Assembly (NCBI RefSeq): GCF_029258575.1
Contig: NZ_JARHYI010000078.1
Coordinates: forward strand, 1-42,046
Origin: Brachyspira sp.
GTDB taxonomy: Bacteria > Spirochaetota > Brachyspiria > Brachyspirales > Brachyspiraceae
DNA: 42,046 nucleotides
Reading direction: 5' to 3'
Position 1 is the stretch's first letter, and each line of letters starts with the position of its first letter. Position numbers and translations under genes: made by a program. The notes below the pieces were generated by a model that was not told the origin of the DNA, made no database searches, and saw only the letters and a program-made list of their open reading frames with translations. Positions 27,104 to 36,921 of this stretch are shown here, piece after piece.

Positions 27104-28186
27104 ATGCCTATTTTTAATAAATTATTACATTCTAGTATAAGAAACAAATTATCAAAAAATATTTGTGATAATTTGAAAAGCATATCTATTGAGGCTAAAG
27201 AGTCTGAATATGTAAATTATATACCTATACATTATAATTCTTTGGAAAATCCTAATTATATATGTTCTATAAAAGACTGTATAGTTTATTCAGATTGGGG
27301 ATTTATATTTACAAATAATGGAAAGTTGATAAAAGATAATTTATCTTCTGATGTTTTAAATTACAGAAGCGAATTACCAGGAAGATTTTTATTTTATAAG
27401 TTTAGAAAAAAATTAAAAATTAAGGGAAATGTTTTTGTATTGAAATCTCAGTGGCATATTTATTACGGGCATTGGATTCATGATATATTATCAAGATTAT
27501 TTATACTAAGAGATTCAGGTTTATTTGATAAAATAGATACTTTTATAATAAGCGAAGGTTGTAAAGCCAAGTTTTATAGAGAAAGTCTTGAGCTTTTTGG
27601 TGTAAAGAATATTATAAATGTACCAGATGAAAAAAAAATAGAATGCGAACATTTATTTTTTAGTTCTTTTCCATGTTTATTACCTTCAAAACCTTTTAAA
27701 TGGGAATGTGATAAATTTTTAGAGTTCACAAAAGGATTATTAAAAAAAGTAAATATTGATTTTTATGATAAAATATATATAAGCCGTAAAAAAGTAAAAA
27801 CTAGAAATATTTTAAATGAAAAAGAAATGATTGATATACTTGAGGCATTAGGATATAAAGTTATTTATCCTGAAGACTATTCTATAGCAGAACAATTTTG
27901 CCATTTTAATAAAGCTGAAAAAATAATATCTGTTTTAGGAAGCGGTTTGACTAATATTGTATGTTGCAGTGATAAAACTTCTGTTCTTGGTATAGTAACT
28001 AGTATTAGATATGAAGATACTTATAGATATATATGTGATACAATAGGAATGAAATATTTTGAATATATATAGGATAATCCTAATAATATTCGTTATTTCT
28101 TCAATATAAAGGATAGAGATAAATATAATTTTTATATAGATTTAAATAAATTCAAAAAAGTATTAGAAGACTTTGAAAAGAATTAA
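27104..28186 (+). pseudogene. GT61-type glycosyltransferase with an in-frame TAG near its end
   Basis: Residues 1-322 form a GT61 (DUF563) glycosyltransferase, probably of surface polysaccharide or lipooligosaccharide. They include YYGHWIHDILSRLFILRDSG, then KIYISRKKVKTRNILNEKE and the late SVLGSGLTNIVCC motif. A TAG at 28070-28072 ends the frame after MKYFEYI. The same frame stays open for another 37 codons to TAA 28184-28186 and reads DNPNNIRYFFNIKDRDKYN then FYIDLNKFKKVLEDFEKN, a natural end for this family. The last segment thus seems cut off by one nonsense change (for example from TAT or AAG). The enzyme may still work without it, so pseudogene status is not certain. It starts 2 bp after polA. 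Confidence 0.75.
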
Positions 28187-28189
28187 TAA

Positions 28190-29125
28190 TTATTTTGTAA
28201 AACCTTTAGTTTCTTCAAAAAGTTCTATATAATTTTTGATGCCTTTAGCAGCAGCTTTCACCATTTTTATTCTTGTTTCTTTTGTGCTTAAAAATTTGGC
28301 ATCATCAGGATTGGTAATAAAACCTGTTTCTATAAGTACAGCTGGCATTATCGAGCCTTTCAAAACATAAAATAAAGCATTCTGTACAGGTATAGGTCTT
28401 TTTACCACTCCATCAACTTTAAATACTTCTTCAGCGATAGATTCAGCTAATAATCTGCTTTCTTTCTGATACTGTTCTATAAGCATATAATTATGTGTAA
28501 GCTGAGAAGAATCTTTTTCATATTGTGAAGTATCTATTTTATTGAATTTTACTAAAGCTTCATTTTCAAACATTGATACGGCTCTTGCATATTCACTTGA
28601 TTCCTGAGCACTTACGAAATACACTTCAAAACCTCTAGCTCTAGGACTAAATGAAGCATTAGCATGAATACTTATAAATAATGCATTTTTGGATTTATCA
28701 GTATTTATTTTTGCAGTTTCATTTGCTATTTTAAAACGTTCTTCAAGTGTAGGATATGTATCTCCCGTTCTTGTTAAAACTATTTTTACATTAGGAAGTA
28801 TTTCTTCAAGTTCTTTTTTTAATTCCAATGAAAAAGGAAGAACTATATTTTTTTCAAATATTTTATCTACGCCTATAGTTCCTGGATCTTTACCACCATG
28901 TCCTGGATCTATTATTATTGTGGATATAGTTTTTTCATTGAATTTATTAACAGCAGGATTAAAAGCATTTTTCAAATCTTCTAATTTTATATTAAGATTA
29001 TTTAATTTAACCTTATCATTATTCTGACTGTATAATAAAAAGTATGTACTAAATAATAGAATTAATACAACAATAAAAAATAATGTTATTCTTCGTTTTC
29101 TTTTATTTCCTCTGAATAACCGCAT
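28190..29125 (-). CDS. N-acetylmuramoyl-L-alanine amidase (Amidase_3)
   Basis: This zinc amidase cuts the stem peptide from peptidoglycan glycan strands. A single membrane anchor lies near the N-terminus (ITLFFIVVLILLFSTYFLLY), so the enzyme faces the periplasm. The domain opens with IIIDPGHGGKDPG (zinc His), has a zinc-ligand Glu soon after (IFEKNIVLPF), the second zinc His in FISIHANAS, and the catalytic Glu in AVLIETGFITNPDDA. An insert of about 40 residues after GFEVYFVS is typical of AmiC-like enzymes with an autoinhibitory helix. I took ATG 29125, preceded by AAGGA; an in-frame TTG exists at 29140. Either start lies within the end of topA, with about 40 bp of overlap. It is last in the lipoprotein-dprA-topA operon. 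Confidence 0.88.
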   Translation of the reverse strand: MRLFRGNKRKRRITLFFIVVLILLFSTYFLLYSQNNDKVKLNNLNIKLEDLKNAFNPAVNKFNEKTISTIIIDPGHGGKDPGTIGVDKIFEKNIVLPFSLELKKELEEILPNVKIVLTRTGDTYPTLEERFKIANETAKINTDKSKNALFISIHANASFSPRARGFEVYFVSAQESSEYARAVSMFENEALVKFNKIDTSQYEKDSSQLTHNYMLIEQYQKESRLLAESIAEEVFKVDGVVKRPIPVQNALFYVLKGSIMPAVLIETGFITNPDDAKFLSTKETRIKMVKAAAKGIKNYIELFEETKGFTK

Positions 29126-31230
29126 TCTTCCTTGATACAAACTTTAAACAATCCTTTGTTTTTAATATTCTTTTCAACCATAAGTCCGTTGCATTTAGGA
29201 CAAGGTTCCTGTATAGGCTTATCCCAGCTTACAAAATCGCATTTAGGATAATTGGAACATCCGTAGAATTCTCTTCCTCTCTTTGAACGCTTCAATGTGA
29301 TATCTCCGCCACATTTAGGGCATACACCAAAAGATATTCCTTTAGTGTTTTTACATTCAGGAAATCCTGAACAAGCAATGAAATATCCATATCTTCCAAA
29401 CCTTTTAATCATTTTCTTACCACATTTCTCACATACAAAATCAGTTTCTTCATTGAAAAAGTCTTTCATATTGTTTATATTTTCAGTAGCTGTTTTCAAT
29501 GTATCCAAAAAATGAGGATAGAATTCTTTTAATATGTTATTCCATTCTATATTATCGTCTTCTATTTTATCAAGTTTACTTTCCATGTCGGCTGTGAAGT
29601 TAATATTTACGAGTTCTGGGAAATTTTCGCTAATAAGTTCATTAACTAGCTTTCCTAATTCTGTAGGTACTAACTGTTTTCCTTTTCTCTGTACATAATG
29701 CCTTGATATTATTGTTTTGATAGTTGGGGCATAAGTAGAAGGTCTGCCTATACCTGATTCTTCTAGTATTTTTACCAATGAAGCATCTGTATATCTTGGC
29801 GGAGGTGTTGTAAAATGCTGCTGAGGATTATTTTCAACAAATTCACAAACATCATCTTTCGATAAATTAGGCATTTTAGAGGCTTTTTCCTTATCTTCTT
29901 TATCTATTGTAAGAACCTTCATAAATCCGTCAAATTCTATTTTTGAAGAAGAAAGAGAGAATTCGCAATCTCCTGCCGATATTATAGCCCTTGTATTTTT
30001 CATTTTCGCAGGAAGCATCTGAGAAGATACAAATCTCTCCCATATAAGTTTATACAGTTTATATTGATCTGTTTTTAAATATTCTTTAATGCTGTCTGGA
30101 GTTAAAAATACATTAGTAGGTCTTATAGCTTCGTGAGCGTCCTGAGCATTCTTTTTTACCGAATAAGTAGGAGGCTCTGAAGGAAGATAGTTATTTCCAT
30201 ACTCTTTACCTATAAACTCTCTAGCTTGTTCCTGAGCCACAGGAGATATTCTTACACTATCGGTACGCATATAAGTTATTAATCCTGTTGCTTCTCCTGC
30301 TATATCAATACCTTCATAAAGCGACTGAGCTACCTGCATAGTTTTTGAAGCACTGTATCCTAATGCACTGCTTGCAGCCTGCTGAAGTTTACTTGTAGTA
30401 TATGGAGCTGTAGGGTTTCTTAATCTGTCTTTTACTTCTATGCTTGAAACAGTATAAGTTTTATCTTTAAGATGTTCCATTATATCTTCAACATCTTGTT
30501 TAGTTTTTAAATCAGGTTTTTCGCCTTTATATTTTTGAAGTTCTGCCAAAAACTCTTTATTTTTATGCTTTAAAAATACTCCGAAAGTCCAATACTCAAC
30601 AGGTACAAAAGTTTCAATTTCATCTTCTCTGTTACATATGATAAGCAAAGCAACATTCTGTACTCTTCCAGCAGAAAGTCCTCTCTTTATTTTATCCCAA
30701 AGTAACGGACTTAAATTATAACCTATAAGCCTGTCTAATACTCTTCTCGCCTTTTGAGCATTAACTTTTGAAATATCTATATCTCTAGGCTGATCAATAG
30801 CTTCTTTTAATGCATCTTTTGTTATTTCATGAAAAACTATTCTCTTTATAGGTACTGCAGAATTAACTCCTCTGATTTTATTTCCTATATGCCAAGCAAT
30901 ACTTTCACCCTCACGGTCATCGTCCGCAGCAAGAAGTACTTCTTCTGCCTTTTTAGCTTCTTTTTTCAAATTATTCAATATTTTGGCTCTTCCTCTTATA
31001 GTGATATATTCAGGTTCAAAGCCATGATCAACATCTATAGCCAGTCTGCTTCTAGGTAAATCTATCAAATGCCCCATTGAGGACATTACTAAATAATCAT
31101 AGCCTAAATATCTGTTAATTGTTTTTGCTTTTGCAGGAGACTCCACTATAACAAGTTTTTTCTTTTTTGATTCTTTTTTAGTCTTTTTGCTTTCTGTTTT
31201 TTTTACTTTTTCTTCTGTTGTATTAGGCAT
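29086..31230 (-). CDS. topA: DNA topoisomerase I
   Basis: The 714-residue type IA enzyme relaxes negative supercoils. After a lysine-rich N-terminus (about 8-25) comes the Toprim domain, with E30 in VIVESPAKAKTI and DDDREGE at 103-109. The catalytic Tyr is Y320 in GLITYMRTDS. The C-terminus has three Cys-rich zinc fingers, starting CEKCGKKM, CPKCGGDI and CPKCNGLM. The second and third keep their four cysteines, and the first pairs CEKC with CSGFPEC. AAAGGAG precedes the ATG well. It follows dprA by 43 bp and overlaps the amidase start. Confidence 0.96.
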   Translation of the reverse strand: MPNTTEEKVKKTESKKTKKESKKKKLVIVESPAKAKTINRYLGYDYLVMSSMGHLIDLPRSRLAIDVDHGFEPEYITIRGRAKILNNLKKEAKKAEEVLLAADDDREGESIAWHIGNKIRGVNSAVPIKRIVFHEITKDALKEAIDQPRDIDISKVNAQKARRVLDRLIGYNLSPLLWDKIKRGLSAGRVQNVALLIICNREDEIETFVPVEYWTFGVFLKHKNKEFLAELQKYKGEKPDLKTKQDVEDIMEHLKDKTYTVSSIEVKDRLRNPTAPYTTSKLQQAASSALGYSASKTMQVAQSLYEGIDIAGEATGLITYMRTDSVRISPVAQEQAREFIGKEYGNNYLPSEPPTYSVKKNAQDAHEAIRPTNVFLTPDSIKEYLKTDQYKLYKLIWERFVSSQMLPAKMKNTRAIISAGDCEFSLSSSKIEFDGFMKVLTIDKEDKEKASKMPNLSKDDVCEFVENNPQQHFTTPPPRYTDASLVKILEESGIGRPSTYAPTIKTIISRHYVQRKGKQLVPTELGKLVNELISENFPELVNINFTADMESKLDKIEDDNIEWNNILKEFYPHFLDTLKTATENINNMKDFFNEETDFVCEKCGKKMIKRFGRYGYFIACSGFPECKNTKGISFGVCPKCGGDITLKRSKRGREFYGCSNYPKCDFVSWDKPIQEPCPKCNGLMVEKNIKNKGLFKVCIKEECGYSEEIKENEE

Positions 31231-31273
31231 AGTTAAATCTCCTTTAATATCTAAAAGTTATATATAATATTTT

Positions 31274-32539
31274 CTATTTTTCTATAGTATAATATTTTCC
31301 TGATAATTGCTTTATAATACCTTTTATCTCCAATTGCATTAATATGGAAGCGGCTGACTGCACTTTCATATTGCTTTCTTCTGCAATTTCATCAATATGT
31401 ATTTTATCTGATTGTTTTATTATATCATAAAGTGATTTTTCATCTTCTTCTAAATTTAATTCTGTATCATTTTTTTTATTTTTATTAATCTTTCTATCTT
31501 TTTTAGTTATTTCTACTGCATTATTATTTTTTATTTCCTGAGTATTTTTAGCATCCTTTTTTGGTATTTCTAATGCTTTTGAATTTTTTACTCCTATATC
31601 TCCGCCTTCAAAATATTTCAATTTCATTTTAGTATAATCATCATCATTAGAAAATATAGAATCAAAATCCTCTAATATATCCATAAAATTATAAGCTATT
31701 TTAGCACCGTCTTTATATAATTTATGATTTCCAAAATAACAGCTTTTTTTCTCATCATAAGGAGCAATATAAACATCTCTTCCTTGATTAAGTGCATAAT
31801 CAACCGTTATTAAGGCTCCAGATTTGCTTGCTGCCTCTACCATAACAACAGCATATGAAAGTCCTGATATAATTCTATTTCTTCTAGGGAAATTCATTCT
31901 ATCTGGTTTTCTTCCTATTTCAAATTCACTTACTATAATACCTTTTTCTGATAATTTATTGTATATTTGTAAGTTTTCAGAAGGATAAACATTATCAATA
32001 CCATTTCCCAAAACAGCTGTCGTATTTATATTAGAAGATATAGCACCAAAATGTGCTTCTCTATCAACTCCTTTAGCCATTCCTGATACAACAGTTATAT
32101 TCATAGATGATAATTTACTAGCTAGTTCAAAAGAATATTTACGGCTTTCATTTGTAGGCTCTCTTGTACCAACTATAGCTATAGCATTCCTTCTTAACTT
32201 TTTTAAATCTCCCTTATAATAAAGTATATATGGAGGATTATCTATTTGCTTCAAATTAAATGGATATTCCTCATCAAATAAACTAAGTATTCCTATACCG
32301 TAATCATTTGATTTTTCTACTATTGTTTGAGCTTTATCCAATATTTCATTTTTATTGAAATTTCCTATTTGAGATTTGAATTTTTTTTCTAATAATTCCT
32401 TTATATTTTCTTCATTATCCTCAAAAATATTTTCTATTGATTCATAATGATTAATAAGCTGGGATATTCTTTTATCTCCTACTTTATCAATTTGATTCAA
32501 AGCTATCAAATAAGTTTTTATACTGTAATTTTTACTCAA
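31274..32539 (-). CDS. dprA: DNA-processing protein DprA
   Basis: The 421-residue protein loads RecA onto incoming single-stranded DNA in transformable bacteria, and is also present in many that are not known to transform. An N-terminal helical region (about 1-70) leads to the Rossmann-like domain, with IAIVGTREPT, VVSGMAKGVDREAHFGA, FPRRNRIISGLS and ASKSGALITVDYALNQGRDV. A Lys/Asn-rich linker (about 325-355) and a C-terminal winged helix (about 360-420) follow. The start is a TTG that overlaps the TGA of the upstream lipoprotein gene by 4 bp (TTGA), so translation is coupled. The gene order with topA next is common in bacteria. Confidence 0.93.
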   Translation of the reverse strand: MSKNYSIKTYLIALNQIDKVGDKRISQLINHYESIENIFEDNEENIKELLEKKFKSQIGNFNKNEILDKAQTIVEKSNDYGIGILSLFDEEYPFNLKQIDNPPYILYYKGDLKKLRRNAIAIVGTREPTNESRKYSFELASKLSSMNITVVSGMAKGVDREAHFGAISSNINTTAVLGNGIDNVYPSENLQIYNKLSEKGIIVSEFEIGRKPDRMNFPRRNRIISGLSYAVVMVEAASKSGALITVDYALNQGRDVYIAPYDEKKSCYFGNHKLYKDGAKIAYNFMDILEDFDSIFSNDDDYTKMKLKYFEGGDIGVKNSKALEIPKKDAKNTQEIKNNNAVEITKKDRKINKNKKNDTELNLEEDEKSLYDIIKQSDKIHIDEIAEESNMKVQSAASILMQLEIKGIIKQLSGKYYTIEK

Positions 32540-33249
32540 TTTTGCTGTCCTATAATTTGATTAATATTATTCAAAACAGTTTGTTTTATACTATTTTCAA
32601 CAGGCATATTTAGTATTTTTCTATATGCTGCCACTGCTTCTTTATAATTTCCTCTACTATATTGTATTCTAGCCAATAAAAATAAATAATCTACATTGTC
32701 TGGGCTTATTTCAACAGCCTTTTTTATATTCTCAAACGCTTCATCATAATTTTCCTGCTGCAATCCTTTTAACGATGCTAAAGCTGCATAGTAATTTGCA
32801 TTATTAGGATCTTTACTTATTGCAAATGTTATATTATTTTCTGCTCTTTGCATAAAATTACTTTTTTTCTCAAAAGTATCTGCACTCTCTACCAAATTCA
32901 CATAAGATATTCCAAGTCCGTATCTTAAATAAGGACTGTTTGGGAGTATTTTTAATGCTTCTGAAAAATATTTAGCAGAATATACATATTGCTGTTTTAC
33001 TAAACTTCTCTCTGCTAATACCCTATAAACTGCGGCAAGTCTGTCCTGAGCATATACTTTCTGATTTATAATATCATTATATGTAGAAGTTATTTCAAGC
33101 AAAGCTTTATCATCATCTTCATTTTTGCCTTTTTCATATAAATTATAAGCTCTATTTAAATTAAATCTATTTCTAAACACTTGTTTATTACAGGACATAA
33201 CAGATAAAAAACAAATTATTAATATAATATATTTAAAAATTTCTTTCAT
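32536..33249 (-). CDS. TPR-repeat lipoprotein
   Basis: The 237-residue protein has a lipoprotein signal and a lipobox ending VMSC near residue 20. It has about four tetratricopeptide repeats in the rest (for example YSAKYFSEALKILPNSPYLR, FENIKKAVEISPDNVDYLF, ARIQYSRGNYKEAVAAYRKI). Such proteins scaffold complexes in the periplasm; the partner is unknown. It is first in an operon with dprA, topA and the amidase, with a 4-bp overlap to dprA. That suggests shared transcription, not necessarily shared function. Confidence 0.85.
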   Translation of the reverse strand: MKEIFKYIILIICFLSVMSCNKQVFRNRFNLNRAYNLYEKGKNEDDDKALLEITSTYNDIINQKVYAQDRLAAVYRVLAERSLVKQQYVYSAKYFSEALKILPNSPYLRYGLGISYVNLVESADTFEKKSNFMQRAENNITFAISKDPNNANYYAALASLKGLQQENYDEAFENIKKAVEISPDNVDYLFLLARIQYSRGNYKEAVAAYRKILNMPVENSIKQTVLNNINQIIGQQN

Positions 33250-33424
33250 TTAATTTTCCTCTTTAATTATAATATATAATAAATAGAAAAAGTAAAGAAA
33301 ATTATTAATATAATAGTACATAATTATTAAAAATATAGTATCATAATATGAAAATATACTATATTTTGTATTGTAAACTTATTTTAATCTATTTTTTTAT
33401 TGATAATTATTATCAAAAAAGGTA

Positions 33425-36400
33425 TTATTTAAGGAATATAATATCCGTTTTTATTTTATTTTTATCTATATTTTTAAATACTTCTTCAAACATATATTTA
33501 TAATTATTTAATTGATACTGATATTTATTTATATTATATTCACTTTTTTTTGAAGTTTTATAATCTAAAATATAATATTCATTATTTTTATTTTTTGTTA
33601 TAATATCAATTTTTCCAGTTATCATTTTTTCTCCGTCATAATGCTGAAAAGTATGCTCTCTTGAAACTATTTCTTCATCGCCTTGTAATATATTCTGTAT
33701 ATGTTCATTTTTAAATAGTTTTTCAAATGCTGTATTTAAACTTTCTGTTAATTGTTCTCTATTATAATGATTATTGCTTTTTAAAATATATGATTTTATT
33801 TTTTCTAAATATTTTTCTTTTTCTTTTTTGTATTTATTAAAGTCAAAGTATTCAAGCATTTTATGTATTATTATTCCTATATCTTTATAGGATATAAACT
33901 CTATATCTTCACTGTATTCGTTATTTTCTGTATTATTTATATCATTTTCAAGTTTTGATATTTTTCTATTGAGAAGATCCGATATATTAACATAATTTCT
34001 ATTTGATAAATTTGATTTATTCAAAGAAGGATTAATATTTTCTATTACTTTATTTAGATTTTCTTTTTTATTTTCCTTATTAAGTGCATTTATTTTTTGT
34101 TTTATGATTTCAGTATCATTTTTATTTATTTCTTCTTCAGGTTTAATTGAAATACCATATAAATATGCATCTATAAATTTATTTTCTATATTATTAATTT
34201 TAATTAGTCCTTTTGTATCTTCACTTATAATATCAGATTTATAATTTTTTATTGTGTTTCCAAAATATGTATTTATATATGCTCTGTATGTATCTCCTTT
34301 TAGATGCTCTCCTGAAAGTATTAAATTATTAGAGGCACGGGTAAGGGCAACATACAATAATCTTTTCTTTTCTGAAATTTCTCTTTTTTTATTTGCTTCT
34401 GCATTTGATTTTGAGAAATCTATAGTATAATATCTATTTTTGACAGGAAGTCTTATAAAAGATGAATCCTCTATAAAATCAAAATCAGATAAATATGATT
34501 TTATTTGATTACCCATTCCAGCAGCAAATACATTATTAAATTCTAATCCTTTAGATTTATGTATAGTCATTATTTTTACAGATTCTACTGATAATTTAGG
34601 TATTGCAGAATAGGCTTCATTATCATTTGCATTTTTTAAATTAAGTACAAAGTCATATATATTATTTCCTGTTTGATTTTCAAAATCATTTGCTATAGTT
34701 TTTAATTTTTCTATATTGGCATATGAAATTTCTGCATCATTCATAGTCATTAAATAATTATAGAAATTGGTATCAATGCATATAGTTTCTATTATATTAG
34801 ATGCATTCATCATAGGTATTTTGCTTTCTATGCTATTTAATATTTCTTTTGCTTTTATTAATTGATTATAATAGCTTTTAGATTTTGCTATATTTTCTAT
34901 ATCTTTATAATTATCTTCGCTGTATTTCATTTTAGGAAAATAATCTTTTATATCCAAGCCTTTTATATGCAAACTGAATAAAAAGTCAGATAAATTATTA
35001 ATATCAATATCAAATAATTCGCTTCTTAAAAGTTCAGGAAGTTTTGCATGATCTCTTAATATTAAATATTCTAAAAATGTTTTTATTAATACAATTTCTT
35101 CTCTTAAATAAAATTTATTACCGCCGTCTATATAGTATGGTATTTTATAATCGGATAGTGCTTTCAAATATTTGTCTAATCTATTAAATGTCTGAAGAAG
35201 TATCACTGTATTTTTATAATCATTGCTGTAATTATTTTTTATATATTCAGCTATCGCATAAGCTTCCAATTCTGCTTTATCATCAGCATATAAATGAATA
35301 CTTTCATCTTCTATATTATTATTAAATATTAATATAGATGCTGATTTATTATTAGTTTTTTTATTATAATCTAAATCATCTTCATCTTTATAATTAATAT
35401 CATCATCAATAAATACCGTGCTTTTAAAAAAATCATTAAAGAAATCTATCAGCATAGAATTGCTTCTATAATTGTCTTTTAAATATCTAACATAATCTAT
35501 GAAATTTTTTTGAATATCTGTAAATGCATATAAATTAGCATTTCTAAATCTGTATATTGACTGTTTTCTATCACCTACTATCATTAATTTTTTATCAGTT
35601 TTCGTATTATCTTTAATATCTCTATGACCGAATACTATTAAATTGATGAAGTCAAATTGAAGAATACTTGTATCCTGTGCCTCATCTAATATTAATGTGG
35701 ATATATTATCTCTAATCTCTTTTGATATATTATCATTTTCTAATGCTTCTATTGCCTTATACATCATATCTTCATGAGAGTATATTCCTATATTTGATTT
35801 TACTTTTTCTATATGATTATAAGTTTCTCTTATAAAATTGATAACTGCCTTATAATTTTCTTCATTGTACAGTATATTAACATAATTAAGCATATCATTA
35901 GAGAATATTTTTAAATCATCTAATAATGCTGTAAACTCATCATGTTTTGTATTACCCAAACTGGCACCACATATTCCAGATAATGCTATTCTTATATGCT
36001 CATAATCTTCTGCTTTTAATTCTTTTATTTTTTCTTTGTTTTTTATTAAATTAATTTTTTGCAGAAGAACAGATATTTTATTTTTGCATTTAGTTATATA
36101 TGAACCGCTTTTTAAATTATCGTTTATAAGTTCTATACTGTGATTGTATATATTATTGTAAGTATCATTATATTTTTTATTATCTATTTCTATGAATCCC
36201 AATGCACTTTTTTCAAATTCATCTATATTTTCAAGTCTTGGTTTTATTTTTAATAGAAAATGCAGTATTTTTTGTGCAAATTGATTTTTAGTTTCTTCTG
36301 TAGATATTCTATATAAAGTTCTTATAGTTTTTGTATATTCAGGTTTTCTTAAAACATTTAAAATTTCGCTTTTTAATGTTTCCTGAATATCTATGCTGTC

Positions 36401-36808
36401 TTCTAGTATTGATATATTAGGCGGTATAGATAGATGCATTGCATTTTCCATTGCTATTGAATTGGCAAATGCATTTATAGTTGAAATTTTGGCACTTGTG
36501 AGAATATCTCTATAAACATTCTGCCAGTATTTTTTTTCTTTTAAAAGTTTTTCACTATTTGTTTGTTTGATTTCATCTATTTTATTTCTTACTTTAGACC
36601 TTATTCTAAAAAGCATTTCATTAGCAGCTGCCTTGGTGAAAGTAATAACTACTATATTTGATACTTTTTCTCTATTTTCTAATAATCTTAAATATATTTC
36701 AGTTATAGTACTTGTTTTACCTGTACCTGCAGATGCATTAACGAAGCATAAGCCATTATCTTCAAAGCATTTTATTATATCTTTCTGTTTTTCATTTAAA
36801 TTGAACAT
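33425..36808 (-). CDS. addA: AddA/RecB-like UvrD helicase-nuclease
   Basis: The 1127-residue protein is a superfamily 1A helicase fused to a nuclease. Helicase motifs run in order: Walker A in NASAGTGKTSTI, TFTKAAANEM, Walker B ILDEAQDTS, VGDRKQSIYRFR, TIHKSKGLEF and LLYVALTRAS. The last 80 residues have the PD-(D/E)xK set, TGKIDII and YILDYKTS followed by a QYQLNNY helix. Proteins of this kind process double-strand breaks for RecA. AddA normally needs AddB, but no AddB gene lies on either side, since the next gene upstream points away. A lysine/asparagine-rich insert lies between helicase and nuclease. AddA is the best fit; another RecB-type name is possible. Confidence 0.85.
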   Translation of the reverse strand: MFNLNEKQKDIIKCFEDNGLCFVNASAGTGKTSTITEIYLRLLENREKVSNIVVITFTKAAANEMLFRIRSKVRNKIDEIKQTNSEKLLKEKKYWQNVYRDILTSAKISTINAFANSIAMENAMHLSIPPNISILEDSIDIQETLKSEILNVLRKPEYTKTIRTLYRISTEETKNQFAQKILHFLLKIKPRLENIDEFEKSALGFIEIDNKKYNDTYNNIYNHSIELINDNLKSGSYITKCKNKISVLLQKINLIKNKEKIKELKAEDYEHIRIALSGICGASLGNTKHDEFTALLDDLKIFSNDMLNYVNILYNEENYKAVINFIRETYNHIEKVKSNIGIYSHEDMMYKAIEALENDNISKEIRDNISTLILDEAQDTSILQFDFINLIVFGHRDIKDNTKTDKKLMIVGDRKQSIYRFRNANLYAFTDIQKNFIDYVRYLKDNYRSNSMLIDFFNDFFKSTVFIDDDINYKDEDDLDYNKKTNNKSASILIFNNNIEDESIHLYADDKAELEAYAIAEYIKNNYSNDYKNTVILLQTFNRLDKYLKALSDYKIPYYIDGGNKFYLREEIVLIKTFLEYLILRDHAKLPELLRSELFDIDINNLSDFLFSLHIKGLDIKDYFPKMKYSEDNYKDIENIAKSKSYYNQLIKAKEILNSIESKIPMMNASNIIETICIDTNFYNYLMTMNDAEISYANIEKLKTIANDFENQTGNNIYDFVLNLKNANDNEAYSAIPKLSVESVKIMTIHKSKGLEFNNVFAAGMGNQIKSYLSDFDFIEDSSFIRLPVKNRYYTIDFSKSNAEANKKREISEKKRLLYVALTRASNNLILSGEHLKGDTYRAYINTYFGNTIKNYKSDIISEDTKGLIKINNIENKFIDAYLYGISIKPEEEINKNDTEIIKQKINALNKENKKENLNKVIENINPSLNKSNLSNRNYVNISDLLNRKISKLENDINNTENNEYSEDIEFISYKDIGIIIHKMLEYFDFNKYKKEKEKYLEKIKSYILKSNNHYNREQLTESLNTAFEKLFKNEHIQNILQGDEEIVSREHTFQHYDGEKMITGKIDIITKNKNNEYYILDYKTSKKSEYNINKYQYQLNNYKYMFEEVFKNIDKNKIKTDIIFLK

Positions 36809-36921
36809 AATACTTTTATAATAACATGAATATATAATAATTCAAATTAAAATGCTTGAAAAATATATTATATATATTATTATAGAAACTTGGTTAATAT
36901 CATTATTATTTTGGAGATTTT

